Both the position numbers and the translations under genes were made by a program. The notes under the pieces are model-generated. The model did not search any database. It was not told the origin of the DNA and saw only the letters and a list, made by a program, of their open reading frames with translations. A DNA stretch of 64,000 nt from JAUIAI01 sp963732405 (lineage in GTDB: Bacteria; Pseudomonadota; Gammaproteobacteria; Burkholderiales; Burkholderiaceae_E), in the NCBI GenBank assembly GCA_963732405.1, contig CAVSZG010000001.1, positions 2,790,001-2,854,000 of the forward strand, in the 5' to 3' direction. Each line of letters opens with the position of its first letter. The stretch's first letter is position 1. Positions 9,436 to 17,957 of the stretch are shown here, piece after piece.

Positions 9436-9539
9436 CTCAGCCTCTATTCGTGTCGATGAACTGAATTGGCGGCAATTCGAATGCCCGGGTCGAGCCGATA
9501 TCAGAAGGGGAGGGGCATGCGTGGCTGATGATCGATGGG

Positions 9540-10445
9540 CTAGAACGCGAAACGGCGACCGACGGTGAAGACGAATCCCCGGCCGCCCAGATCCACCTTT
9601 CGTCCGGCGGCGTTGGCCAATGTTTCGTCGACATCGGTGCCGACCATTGCCAGCTCCCAATCGAAGCCCTTCCAGTTTGTGTGCAGGCCGAGCTTGTAGT
9701 CATTGAACCCGCCATCGTTGCCGTCGATCCGCTGAATGCCGTAGTGACCCGTGGCATTCAGCCATGGCGAGATCGGATATCTCCCCGACAGATCAAAGTA
9801 CTGTGAATACTTCGCATTTGGTATGCCGAAATGGCGGTTGGATAGGGTGTTGTTGATCTTGAACGAGAGCCCGTTCCAACTGGCGCCCACGAAAGCCTCG
9901 AGTGTGCTGAATTCGGTTGCCGTCGGGAACAAGTACTGAACCAGACCGACATCGAGCGTCCAGTCAGTCGCGAAAGTATGCCGATAGCCCGCGGTAAGAT
10001 CCAACTCCAAGCCACGGCTATTCGTAAACACTGTCTTGTCGACTGTCGATCCGAATACATCAAAGTAGAAATTCGCCGGCAGCGTGAATCGCGCACCCGC
10101 TTGAACGGCCGGATCACGAAAAGACCGAGAAATGCCGCGAAATCGATAATCGTTGGTCAGCCCAAATCGGACGCTCGGTTCTCCGGTCAATGAAATCGTT
10201 GTCGGCTGCCCGGTGGGTGTACCTGGAGAAAGCTGCTCAAGTTGACTTTGGGCAAACACGTCGCTGCTGGTGAATGCAATCGCCGTCGTCGCAAGCACAG
10301 CTGACCAGCCCGGGAGCACCCTGGCACCTGGCGGGCGCGGTTTCAAGGTTGGCCGCCAGGAGTGATCGGAATGGCCGGAATCGATATGTCGCATCTCGGA
10401 TCGCTGCCTGGAGTGCCGGGTCTGGTCGTCTTTATCAACTGACAT
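9540..10445 (-). CDS. TorF-family putative porin (Gcw_chp)
   Basis: 301-residue outer-membrane protein. After a long polar N-terminal extension a signal peptide (about residues 44-65, ending SSDVFAQ) leads into a beta-barrel: FGLTNDYRFRGISRSF is the diagnostic start of the TorF/Gcw_chp porin family, repeated strands such as GHYGIQRIDGN follow, and the chain ends in VGRRFAF with the C-terminal Phe used by the Bam machinery. The start may be the ATG at 10394, which would shorten the extension by 17 residues; neither has a strong ribosome binding site. Single gene. Confidence 0.85.
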   Translation of the reverse strand: MSVDKDDQTRHSRQRSEMRHIDSGHSDHSWRPTLKPRPPGARVLPGWSAVLATTAIAFTSSDVFAQSQLEQLSPGTPTGQPTTISLTGEPSVRFGLTNDYRFRGISRSFRDPAVQAGARFTLPANFYFDVFGSTVDKTVFTNSRGLELDLTAGYRHTFATDWTLDVGLVQYLFPTATEFSTLEAFVGASWNGLSFKINNTLSNRHFGIPNAKYSQYFDLSGRYPISPWLNATGHYGIQRIDGNDGGFNDYKLGLHTNWKGFDWELAMVGTDVDETLANAAGRKVDLGGRGFVFTVGRRFAF

Positions 10446-10871
10446 GTTCGGATCGCCTTTTCAGTGAAATGAAGCTTCGGAGCAATTTGCATTCCCGCGA
10501 ACGGGGTGAAATTCGCCGATCGATCCCATTTCCTGACGGGATCAGCGCTCGGATCCTTTGCCTTGCTAATGCCTGGCGCAGGCATTCACTGTCCGTGGTT
10601 CGAGCTTGTTCGATTGGCCGGTGCTCGATGGTTCGCCGTACGGCGATTCGTCTGATGCCTCACGGCGCGCGAATGTCGGCGAGGGGGGGCGTCATTCGGA
10701 ATGACGGATGATGAAAGGCGCGTCGGGGGAGCGTGCGTCACTGGTCTTTGGCGATTGCCGACCCATGACGAGGGCAATTTTCCCGGACGCGCTCCTCCGG
10801 CGTTTTCCGGGCATGACCGGCCGAGATGCCAGCCGATCGCGCCCGTCCAAGGCGATTCACGCCTGGTCCGA
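10446..10871. other. Intergenic region between porin and OmpA-type genes
   Basis: No gene is supported. Frames on both strands are open but lack family resemblance and ribosome binding sites. The right part should hold the end of the OmpA-type transcript, the left part the promoter of the porin gene. Confidence 0.4.
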
Positions 10872-11765
10872 TCAGTTTTGCCGGGACGACTGCTCTCGTG
10901 TACTGATATTGCCGCCGTCGTTCGAAATGACCAGCTCGACACGGCGATTTTGCTGACGTCCGGCAATGGTATCGTTGCTGGCGATTGGATAGGCCTCACC
11001 AAGACCCCGCGCACGGATCCGGTCGCGCGAAATGCCCTTGCGCATCAGGTCGACCATGACCGCATCGGCCCGGGCCTGCGACAAACGCTGGTTCGCGGAT
11101 TCACCACCGGTGGAGTCGGTAAATCCTTCGATCAGGATCGTGCGTTCCGGGTTGTCTTGGAGAATCCGGGCCACCCGGTCAAGGGTCCGGTCCGCACCCG
11201 ACTTGAGGGAACTGTCTCCGGCATCAAATAGCACACCAGACAGCGTCACCACCATGCCACGGTCGGTTTGATTGGCCGATAGCTCGCGCAATTGCTGATT
11301 GAGCGCGGCCAGCCTTTCCTGAGACTGCGCGATGGTGGCGCGCAACTGCGAATTCTCACGCTGCGCCAGATCCTTGGCCGCCTCCGCTTGTTGGGCCTGC
11401 AGATCCCGATTGGCGAGCAGAATCCGATTTCGCTCGGCATTCGCCAGATCGATGCGCTGCTCCGCACGTCGTCGCTCCATCACGTTCTGCGCGATCTGCG
11501 ACTTGCGCGCCGCCAGCATGGACAGGTGGTCGACTTCACCCGCATCGTCGTCGGCCCGCCAGGCAGTGTCGGCGCGATCCAATGCCGATTGAGCGTCGTC
11601 CAACTGTACGCCGGCCAATTGCCGTGCATCGGGTGTCGATCGAAGCCGTTCGATATCGGTCCTGGCCGCTTCCAAGGTCGGGTTCTGGTCGGGTGTGAAT
11701 GAGCACGCTGCAGCGGCAATAGCCACACTCCCTGCGGCGAGGGCACGACGAAATGGTTTTTTCAT
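10872..11765 (-). CDS. OmpA-family lipoprotein with DUF4398 N-domain
   Basis: 297 residues: signal peptide with lipobox-like AAAC (Cys21), a helical DUF4398 region (about 28-110), a coiled coil rich in Ala, Glu and Gln (about 80-165), and a C-terminal OmpA peptidoglycan-binding domain with ILIEGFTDSTGG, NQRLSQARADAV and RARGLGEAYP. It would tether the outer membrane to the cell wall across a long helical spacer. ATG 11765 has AGGGA upstream; a TTG six bases earlier is less likely. The gene follows a second DUF4398 lipoprotein by 16 bases, and the two probably form one operon and complex. Confidence 0.92.
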   Translation of the reverse strand: MKKPFRRALAAGSVAIAAAACSFTPDQNPTLEAARTDIERLRSTPDARQLAGVQLDDAQSALDRADTAWRADDDAGEVDHLSMLAARKSQIAQNVMERRRAEQRIDLANAERNRILLANRDLQAQQAEAAKDLAQRENSQLRATIAQSQERLAALNQQLRELSANQTDRGMVVTLSGVLFDAGDSSLKSGADRTLDRVARILQDNPERTILIEGFTDSTGGESANQRLSQARADAVMVDLMRKGISRDRIRARGLGEAYPIASNDTIAGRQQNRRVELVISNDGGNISTREQSSRQN

Positions 11766-11781
11766 GATCAACTATCCCTGT

Positions 11782-12153
11782 TCAGTTGGACGTGCGGCCT
11801 TCGCGGCGCAACGTTTCGATGCCCTTTTCAACCTCCGAGAGGGCTTGACGAGCCTTGACGAGCTCGGCTTCCGACTCGGCCAGCTGGGCATCGGCAGTGG
11901 CGCGCTCGGCCAGCCTGCGTGCATCGCCGAATTCGTCATCGTTCACCGCTCGCTCGGCACGCTCGAGTGATTCTCGTGCCCGTTGAAGTGACGTATTGGC
12001 GAACTTGCCGGCGTCGGCCTGGTTGGCACCCTGAACTGCGTTGCGCGCCACGGCCAGCTCGGCTTCGGGCTTCGGTACGCTTGAGCATGCTGCGAGCCCG
12101 AAGGTTAGTGCGAGCAACAGCGGCGCACTTGCCAGTCTGCAAGATTTAGTCAT
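11782..12153 (-). CDS. DUF4398 lipoprotein
   Basis: 123 residues: signal peptide with lipobox LAAC (Cys23), then an almost wholly helical chain (KPEAELAVARNAVQGANQA, RESLERAERAV, RLAERATADAQLAESEAELV) predicted to form a coiled coil of the DUF4398 family. Its helices resemble the N-terminal half of the downstream OmpA-type protein, suggesting duplication and direct partnership at the outer membrane. ATG 12153 is preceded by GGAGAG. Confidence 0.9.
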   Translation of the reverse strand: MTKSCRLASAPLLLALTFGLAACSSVPKPEAELAVARNAVQGANQADAGKFANTSLQRARESLERAERAVNDDEFGDARRLAERATADAQLAESEAELVKARQALSEVEKGIETLRREGRTSN

Positions 12154-12526
12154 TGAGTTCTCTCCGTTCGGTCTGTCCAGACGCCGGAATCCCGGCGCTT
12201 CGAGCCTCAGAGAGCAAGTTCCTTGCCCGTGCCGGGGCCGGCGATCCGGCAATCCATTTTGACGCGGACGATGCCGAAATCACGGGCGTTCGGCAGGGGT
12301 CTCGGCAGAACCGTTCGGCGATCGGCAAATCATTGGCGAACACCCATGGCCGTCTGAGCACAGGATTGGCGGCGTTGATCATGACGATCATGCCAACATG
12401 CGGATCGCAGCGGGATAGACGGATTGCCGGCGGAGAATGCGCGCCTGCCATCCTGTCGGTGGCCAGGCACGGACGCGAGGGCCGTGCGCGCCACTGTGTC
12501 ACTGCGCAATTGATCAGTCGGCATCC

Positions 12527-12673
12527 GGACGAGGGATTCCGATCATCCGACAATTTGCCGATGCCGATGGGGCCTGCATCGACGTGACCCAGTCGCCGCG
12601 CGACGGTGTGACGATCAGGTTTTCGCTGCCCGCTGCGGACAGGCTGCCACCGCAGCTCGGGCATCGAGCATGA
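12527..12673 (+). pseudogene. Possible remnant of a histidine kinase C-terminus
   Basis: The plus-strand frame reads GRGIPIIRQFADADG, then IDVTQSPRDGVTIRFSLP, which follows the spacing of the G2 box and last strands of a histidine kinase ATPase domain (G-x-G-hydrophobic, I-V-x-S-x-P-x-x-G, F-x-L-P). About 200 bases upstream another frame reads SAIGKSLANTHG, weakly like an N box. No intact kinase reading frame links them. It overlaps the end of the phytochrome-like gene on the other strand, so chance resemblance is possible. Confidence 0.25.
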
Positions 12674-13496
12674 GCGCCAACACCTGAGTGGCCAGGTCGG
12701 CAGCTTTACGACGGGCCATGTCAGGCGGCGGCGGCATCGCGCATTCGGCCAATGCGATCAGCGGCATCCCTCGCGCACAGGGGCCAAGATACCAACTGGC
12801 CGATCGGGTCTGGCGCAGTGCCAGCAGGTCCAGAAGTGCCGGCCCTGGTTGGCGCACCAGTGCGGGCAGCGCCGATTCGTCCGGCGCCTCGCCGATCAGC
12901 CGGCAAACGTCGGCGGTGGCGTCGGCGACCACGCCCATCCCGGAAGTCAGTCCGGCCAGGGCCTCTGCGTGGACCTGCTCGCGGATCAGCGCGGGGGCCC
13001 GGCTGCCCACGCTGGCCAGCACATCCAACTCCCCCGCGTCATCCTGGCCGATCACGCTGACTGAGTCGACCCGAAGGAACAGCCGCATGAGGTTGCCCGC
13101 AATAACGGCCGCCTCGGACAAAGACTGGGCTGCGCCGAGCCGTTGCAGGTATCGACGGGCAAGCGCATCAGGTGCAACTGCCCTGCCTGGGCGACCGGCC
13201 TCGACAGTCAGCACAAAGACATCGCCCGCCCGGGAGCACCCGACATCGACGCTGACATCGCCCAATGCGACGCCGGGGTTGAATGACGGATCGCTCGATG
13301 CGGTCGAGGACTGGACGTGACCGCGCACGTCGTGGGCGAACTGTCGGCCAAACACCTGGTCGAACGGTAGATCGGGCTGAATCGGGATTGCGGTCGTCAC
13401 CAGCGACGGCAAGCACTCGGAGTAGGCCTGAATCGTCCAATCCGGCCGGCAAATAAGCAGTCCTGCGAAGCTCTGAACGACTGTTGATGGGCGCAT
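12615..13496 (-). CDS. Degenerate phytochrome-like PAS-GAF protein without kinase
   Basis: 293-residue soluble protein that can be laid along the photosensory half of bacteriophytochromes. STVVQSFAGLLICRPDWTIQ matches the start of the N-terminal PAS domain, with VQSFAG where phytochromes have IQPHG; DVGCSRAGDVFVLTVEAG matches the PAS strand ending in ElEP; ALLDLLALRQTRSASWYLG matches the GAF segment around LRSVSP. The N-terminal biliverdin Cys and a PASDIP-x-x-AR motif are not seen, and there is no PHY or kinase domain. It may be a decayed sensor or a chromophore-free regulator. ATG 13496 is preferred over an upstream TTG. Its neighbour across the divergent promoter region is rpoN. Confidence 0.6.
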   Translation of the reverse strand: MRPSTVVQSFAGLLICRPDWTIQAYSECLPSLVTTAIPIQPDLPFDQVFGRQFAHDVRGHVQSSTASSDPSFNPGVALGDVSVDVGCSRAGDVFVLTVEAGRPGRAVAPDALARRYLQRLGAAQSLSEAAVIAGNLMRLFLRVDSVSVIGQDDAGELDVLASVGSRAPALIREQVHAEALAGLTSGMGVVADATADVCRLIGEAPDESALPALVRQPGPALLDLLALRQTRSASWYLGPCARGMPLIALAECAMPPPPDMARRKAADLATQVLALMLDARAAVAACPQRAAKT

Positions 13497-13784
13497 CGGC
13501 TGGATCCGGATCCATGGTTTTGCTGAATCAATGCCGCCTTGACTCAGCAAGTGAAACGACGGCCTGCCATCAGCGCAAGTGTCATGCCCGGACCATCCAG
13601 ACCCTGATCGACCTGATATTCATCCAGTTGATACGAGTGAGTCCACCTGAACTTCATTCTTGCATGAACTCGATCGGACACAAATCGCCGTGCCAGCCTG
13701 ACCCGGGGTGGTGGCGTTGATGGCGTACGGGCGGCCGGCAAAATTGACCGATCCGATCGAGCGGTCCAAAATTTATGTCTTAAA

Positions 13785-13797
13785 AATCAACAATTTA
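13785..13797 (+). promoter_or_regulatory. IHF-like binding site
   Basis: AATCAACAATTTA matches the IHF consensus WATCAA-N4-TTR exactly and lies in a very AT-rich stretch (13770-13800) directly upstream of the sigma-54 promoter. IHF bends DNA so that an enhancer-bound activator can reach sigma-54 polymerase; the site sits closer to -24 than usual. Confidence 0.5.
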
Positions 13798-13800
13798 AAA

Positions 13801-13817
13801 TTGGCACGACAATTGCT
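13801..13817 (+). promoter_or_regulatory. Sigma-54 (-24/-12) promoter of rpoN
   Basis: TTGGCACG-ACAA-TTGCT matches the consensus YTGGCACG-N4-TTGCW at every fixed position, with the GG at 13803-13804 and the GC at 13815-13816. Transcription would begin near 13828, about 58 bases before the rpoN start codon. Confidence 0.85.
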
Positions 13818-13885
13818 TGATACGGAGACTACGGGTTTATAAGGCAGTCGGCCGGACCCGACGAATACCGATAGAGGAGATTGCC

Positions 13886-15334
13886 ATGAGTACCAGCATG
13901 TCATTGTCGATGGGACGTCAGCTGACCGTAGGTCCGATGCTGCAGAAGTCGCTGAAGCTACTGCAGATGAATTCGATCGAGTTCGCCAGGGAACTGGATA
14001 ATTTGCTCGACAGCAATCCTTTGCTCGAACTCGACGATGCTGAGGACGCGGCGTCGTCCCATGGCGAGGGAGTCGAGGGCGAAATCGAGCATGCACCTCG
14101 TGAGGAGTCGGGACCGGGTGATGCGCCGCTGTCCGCCAGCGGCCTGGCTGAAAGCTGGGGCCAGGCGTCGAATAGGGCTGACCACAGTGCCGACCGATCG
14201 GATTGGATGGCCACGATCGCAGAGCAAGTGGACCTGCGTGGCCATTTGCGGACCCAGGTGACCGATTCGATGCTCGAGCCTGAACTCGAAGCGGCTTGTA
14301 TGGCCGTCATCGAGAGCCTTGACGAACGCGGCTATCTCGACGACTCGCCGGCTTCACTCTGCCAGCAACTCCGGGATTCTGGCCTGAGTGTCTCGCGACC
14401 GATGATTACGCGTGCGACCGAAATTATCCGCACGCTGGACCCCGCCGGTGTCGGCGCCCGCGATCTGGCCGATTGTCTGTCTTTGCAGCTCGCGCGACAG
14501 GACCAGACTTGCGAGCGGGTCGGGTTGGCGCGGCGGATAATCAATGATCACCTGGAACTACTCGCGCGTGGCAACGCACGCGCCATTGCCCACGAAACCA
14601 ATCAGTCCATCGAGGCGGTCCGCGATGCGGTTGGGTTGATCAAGTCGCTCGACCCGACACCAGGTCGGGAGTTCGACACCGGTCGCGTCGACTATATCGC
14701 GCCCGAGTTAGCGGTGAAGAAAGTTGCCGGTCAATGGCAGGTGATGTCATTGTCCGGCGCGCTGCCGCGGGTACGGATCAATCAGACCTATGCCGATATC
14801 CTGAGCCAGCATCAGGACGACCGCACGAGCGCTCCGATCAAGGAAAAGTTGCAGGAAGCCCGCTGGCTGATGCGAAATCTTGAGCAACGCGAACAAACCA
14901 TCTTGTCAGTCGGCAAGGCCATTGTCGAACGCCAGAAGGGCTACTTCGATCACGGCGATATCGCCCTGACACCGATGAGACTGGCCGACATTGCCGATGA
15001 CATCGGCATGCACGAGTCAACAGTGTCGCGAGTCGTCAGTACCAAGTATCTGATATGCCCCGCCGGATTGAAGCCCATGAGAATGTTCTTCACCAGTCAT
15101 GTTCATACCAATGCCGGTGATGCCTGTTCGGCAGCGGCGGTCAAGACGATGATCCAGCGCCTGATCGAGGCTGAATCGAGCAGCCAACCCCTCTCGGACC
15201 ACAAGCTTGCGACGCTGCTGGCTCGCCGGGGCGTGAAGATCGCGCGCCGCACGGTCTCCAAGTACCGGCAGGCCCTGGGTATCCGGTCGTTCGAGCTTCG
15301 TGGGGAATTCGCGTCGATGGCCGACCAGGCATGA
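13886..15334 (+). CDS. rpoN: RNA polymerase sigma-54 factor
   Basis: 482-residue sigma-54. Region I is visible at the N-terminus (LTVGPMLQKSLKLLQMNSIE, then a long acidic region II), the core-binding and helix-turn-helix part reads LADIADDIGMHESTVSRVVS with KYLICPAGLKPMRMFF after it, and the RpoN box that contacts -24 is ARRTVSKYRQ at about 453-462 (canonical ARRTVAKYRE). ATG 13886 follows GAGGAG. The usual neighbours lptB, hpf and ptsN are absent, so this is probably a second, dedicated copy. It is itself preceded by a sigma-54 promoter, implying positive autoregulation or control by another RpoN. Confidence 0.95.
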   Translation: MSTSMSLSMGRQLTVGPMLQKSLKLLQMNSIEFARELDNLLDSNPLLELDDAEDAASSHGEGVEGEIEHAPREESGPGDAPLSASGLAESWGQASNRADHSADRSDWMATIAEQVDLRGHLRTQVTDSMLEPELEAACMAVIESLDERGYLDDSPASLCQQLRDSGLSVSRPMITRATEIIRTLDPAGVGARDLADCLSLQLARQDQTCERVGLARRIINDHLELLARGNARAIAHETNQSIEAVRDAVGLIKSLDPTPGREFDTGRVDYIAPELAVKKVAGQWQVMSLSGALPRVRINQTYADILSQHQDDRTSAPIKEKLQEARWLMRNLEQREQTILSVGKAIVERQKGYFDHGDIALTPMRLADIADDIGMHESTVSRVVSTKYLICPAGLKPMRMFFTSHVHTNAGDACSAAAVKTMIQRLIEAESSSQPLSDHKLATLLARRGVKIARRTVSKYRQALGIRSFELRGEFASMADQA

Positions 15335-15349
15335 GCATGCCGTGTGCAG

Positions 15350-15381
15350 CACCTGCTCCTTCGATCACCATGGGGCAGGTG
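15350..15381. terminator. Hairpin between convergent rpoN and lipid kinase genes
   Basis: CACCTGCTCC pairs with GGGGCAGGTG (one mismatch) across a loop of about 12 bases, just after the rpoN stop and before the end of the convergent lipid kinase gene. No T-run follows, so a terminator role is tentative. Confidence 0.4.
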
Positions 15382-15434
15382 TAACTATGGTTTCGCCAAC
15401 AACAAGCTTGCGGCGATCGCTGGGTCGTTCCGGC

Positions 15435-16382
15435 TCAGGTGACGGCACCAATCGACGCCGGCGCCGGTTGGGACACCGGCAGGGGGCGAGTTGGGCACAG
15501 CAATCGCAGTGGCTCGGTCATCGAACCGATCTGTAAAGGCAGCTTCATCTCGTGGAGTTCGCCGTCGATGGCGACCCGGATGCGCCGACGCCTGCCGGTT
15601 CGGATATCGACCTGGACTGTCTTGAGCGGAAAAGAAACCAACTGGGCAATGGAACCGGCGCGCCCGAGTGCGGCCGCAACGATGATCGACAGCAAAGACA
15701 TCACGCCGACCCGTGGCAACAACACCGCCAGTAGCTGTCCATTGCCTGCCAGGTCAGCCTGTTCAATGCCCACCAGGTCGAGTTGCAGGCGGTTGTTACC
15801 CACGAAGAAGGTCGCCGCCTTCTGTCGAGTGATGCCGTTGGATCCACGCAATTCGATGTCCAACCCCCGGTAAGGTCTCAGCGCAGTCAGCACGGCGGCC
15901 AGAACGGCCACTGCGCGGCTGCGGCCGATCGTTTGCTTGATTTGCTCACGTTCACGCAGAACCTTGGCATACAAACCGATACAGGCATTGACCAGAAACG
16001 GTTGACCATTGACCGAACCTACCTGAACCGGGGTGATCTGGCCGTGGAGCAGTACATCAATTGCCTGCTCGGGCAACTCGGGGATGGCGTTGCTGCGCGC
16101 CACGAAATTAAATGTTCCGGCTGCAATAATGGCAAAGGGCCTGCGCAGTTGCAAGGCGGCCCGCGCGGCCGAGTTGACCGTTCCGTCGCCACCCACGGCG
16201 ACAATCGTGGCATGGGCGCAGGCGTCCGGTCGACTGATCAGCTGATCGATTTCACGCACACTGAGAAAGCGATAGGTCGCGCCGGCGTCACGCATTCTGC
16301 TCTCGATCAGATCATGCAGCGCTTGCGCATCGTTGGCTCCGGATGAACGGTTATGAACGAAGATGAACTCTCTATCTGCCAT
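15435..16382 (-). CDS. Diacylglycerol kinase-family lipid kinase
   Basis: 315 residues of the DAGK/YegS family, which phosphorylates diacylglycerol or related lipids using ATP. The N-terminal nucleotide-binding lobe contains VAVGGDGTVN with GGDGT at 64-68 and the AAGTFNFVARS loop; the C-terminal beta lobe contains VGNNRLQLDL and AIDGELHEM, the conserved glycerolipid-binding part. No membrane segment is clear, as usual in this family. ATG 16382 is preceded by GGAG. It may feed phospholipid turnover during envelope stress, as suggested only by its neighbours. Confidence 0.9.
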   Translation of the reverse strand: MADREFIFVHNRSSGANDAQALHDLIESRMRDAGATYRFLSVREIDQLISRPDACAHATIVAVGGDGTVNSAARAALQLRRPFAIIAAGTFNFVARSNAIPELPEQAIDVLLHGQITPVQVGSVNGQPFLVNACIGLYAKVLREREQIKQTIGRSRAVAVLAAVLTALRPYRGLDIELRGSNGITRQKAATFFVGNNRLQLDLVGIEQADLAGNGQLLAVLLPRVGVMSLLSIIVAAALGRAGSIAQLVSFPLKTVQVDIRTGRRRRIRVAIDGELHEMKLPLQIGSMTEPLRLLCPTRPLPVSQPAPASIGAVT

Positions 16383-16667
16383 GGTTTCTCCACACCTGTC
16401 CGACCCTGGCGATGACCGTGGGTTTCAATGGGAAACGTGTCGGCGTGTCTGTGCAAGTCACGTACCTGAGTGAGGGCAACGAACGCCTGCCCAGCAGTCT
16501 TGATCGGATACGGGCACACCGATTGCGAGGACTCGTCACCCGTCAGCGACTCGACTTCGTCTCGCGTGGGCAGACTCGGCGAGGCCCCGGTCTGCCCGAA
16601 ACCAGCGGGGACTCTGGCCAATTGCGCCAGGGCTAGGAATATTCAATCTTGTTCAAGGAGCAACACA

Positions 16668-17375
16668 ATGAGAATTGCACTTTCATCCACCGCAGTCGCG
16701 ATACTGACTGCCACCCTGGCGCTGCCGGCTGCGGTCGGCGCTCAGACCTCGACCGCCAATAGCGCCATGCCGGGCGGCAAGGAAGCCCTGCAGCAGAGTC
16801 TTCGCACCGCAAAATCGCGTGATGATCTGCGCGACATGATCGAAAAGGCGGGATTCGTCATTTCATCAATCAATGAGGACGAGGGCAACGAAGTTGAGTA
16901 CGAGGTCGTCAAGGGTGACCAGAGTTACGAGGTACAGGCGGAGTTCGCCAATCGGGGTGGGCCGGTCAAGGAAGTCGACGTGACCACCAATCTATGGCGT
17001 GCCGACACGACCAAGCAGATGATGGTAGATGGTCAATACCGTCCCACTACGCCCCTGGTGGCGACGCCGGAATCGCGCCGATTCAGTGACCGGAACTACA
17101 AGTCGACCTGGAGCGACGAGAAGCAGCAGATCGAGCAGGCCATGCAACCTGGCATGACGATCGAGGATTTTCAGGCAAAGCTCGTGCAGATGGGCTACAA
17201 GGTGTCGTCGGTCAATGATCGGGAGTCAGATGTAGTCGAATTCGAAATCGTCCGGAATGACCAGTCTTATGAAGTCGAGTTCGCCAGGGATCCGGCGACC
17301 AAGGTAGGCAAGTCGGTCGATGTCAGCACCAACATGTGGGAGACCGAGCGTACCGAGCAACTGAAGCAGAAGTAG
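16668..17375 (+). CDS. Periplasmic protein with duplicated PepSY-like domain
   Basis: 235 residues with a clear signal peptide (MRIALSSTAVAILTATLA, cleavage near VGAQT). The mature part consists of two homologous repeats: the first contains MIEKAGFVISSINEDE, DQSYEVQAEF and VDVTTNLWRA; the second LVQMGYKVSSVND, DQSYEVEFAR and VDVSTNMWETE. Each resembles a small PepSY-type alpha-beta unit of the kind that binds or inhibits periplasmic partners. A strong AAGGAG lies eight bases upstream of the ATG. The specific function is unknown. Confidence 0.8.
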   Translation: MRIALSSTAVAILTATLALPAAVGAQTSTANSAMPGGKEALQQSLRTAKSRDDLRDMIEKAGFVISSINEDEGNEVEYEVVKGDQSYEVQAEFANRGGPVKEVDVTTNLWRADTTKQMMVDGQYRPTTPLVATPESRRFSDRNYKSTWSDEKQQIEQAMQPGMTIEDFQAKLVQMGYKVSSVNDRESDVVEFEIVRNDQSYEVEFARDPATKVGKSVDVSTNMWETERTEQLKQK

Positions 17376-17429
17376 CCGGAAATCCGGGCAGCATGTTGCC
17401 ATGGCGGCCGCCCACCGGACAGGCGGCCG

Positions 17430-17948
17430 TCAGGATGTTCGGCTGCCATGGCCAGCGGTTACGGTTGCCTTGCGTTCACCCAGACATCGATCCTCACGAT
17501 CGGAAAGCGACAACACCGAGCCGATGATCGCGCCGACGGTCATAGCCAGCGCACCGATCGCCACCGGGTGGTCGTCGACCAGTTGCGGTGCTTTGCCACT
17601 CACGCTGCGCGACGGACGTGATGGTTCCGTGTCGCGCAAGGCCGAGCCGATCAACCAGCTCAGGCCGATAGCCGTCACGGCAGCGGCGACCGGGTTATTA
17701 CGCACTTGTTCGTTCAGCCTGTTCAGCATTTCAGGTCCTTCGTTCTGGTTGTGTTGCGAGAACCGCTCGATCAGACTACCGGGCATCAGGTGTCGATCCA
17801 GCTCATTGAGCCGGCCTTCGATGCGTCCACGAATCGACGCGACCTCGAACGCCAGCTCGCTCAGTGACGGTTCGCGGTCGGTCGATGCTGTGCCTGGCGT
17901 GCGCGATACGTCGCTCATGACGTCCGCCCGCGGAGAGTCCGTTGCCAT
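17430..17948 (-). CDS. DUF3618-family membrane protein
   Basis: 172 residues. The N-terminal third holds the DUF3618 helix ELAFEVASIRGRIEGRLNEL, followed by an amphipathic region and two hydrophobic segments (NPVAAAVTAIGLSWLIGSAL and HPVAIGALAMTVGAIIGSVL). DUF3618 proteins are inner-membrane proteins often encoded with small holin-like or stress-induced membrane proteins; their role is unknown. Starts nine bases after the end of the upstream membrane protein gene, so the two are co-transcribed. The start may be the second Met at 17918. Confidence 0.8.
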   Translation of the reverse strand: MATDSPRADVMSDVSRTPGTASTDREPSLSELAFEVASIRGRIEGRLNELDRHLMPGSLIERFSQHNQNEGPEMLNRLNEQVRNNPVAAAVTAIGLSWLIGSALRDTEPSRPSRSVSGKAPQLVDDHPVAIGALAMTVGAIIGSVLSLSDREDRCLGERKATVTAGHGSRTS

Positions 17949-17957
17949 GCAACCATC

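Noticed and set aside
9477..9539. Possible longer CsbD protein ending outside 9310-9435
   Set aside because: The upstream part of the frame is unlike CsbD and the ATG at 9435 begins the conserved MNWNQIEG motif.
12153..12587. Plus-strand frame upstream of the DUF4398 operon
   Set aside because: No intact domain; only a weak N-box-like string, treated as possible remnant rather than gene.
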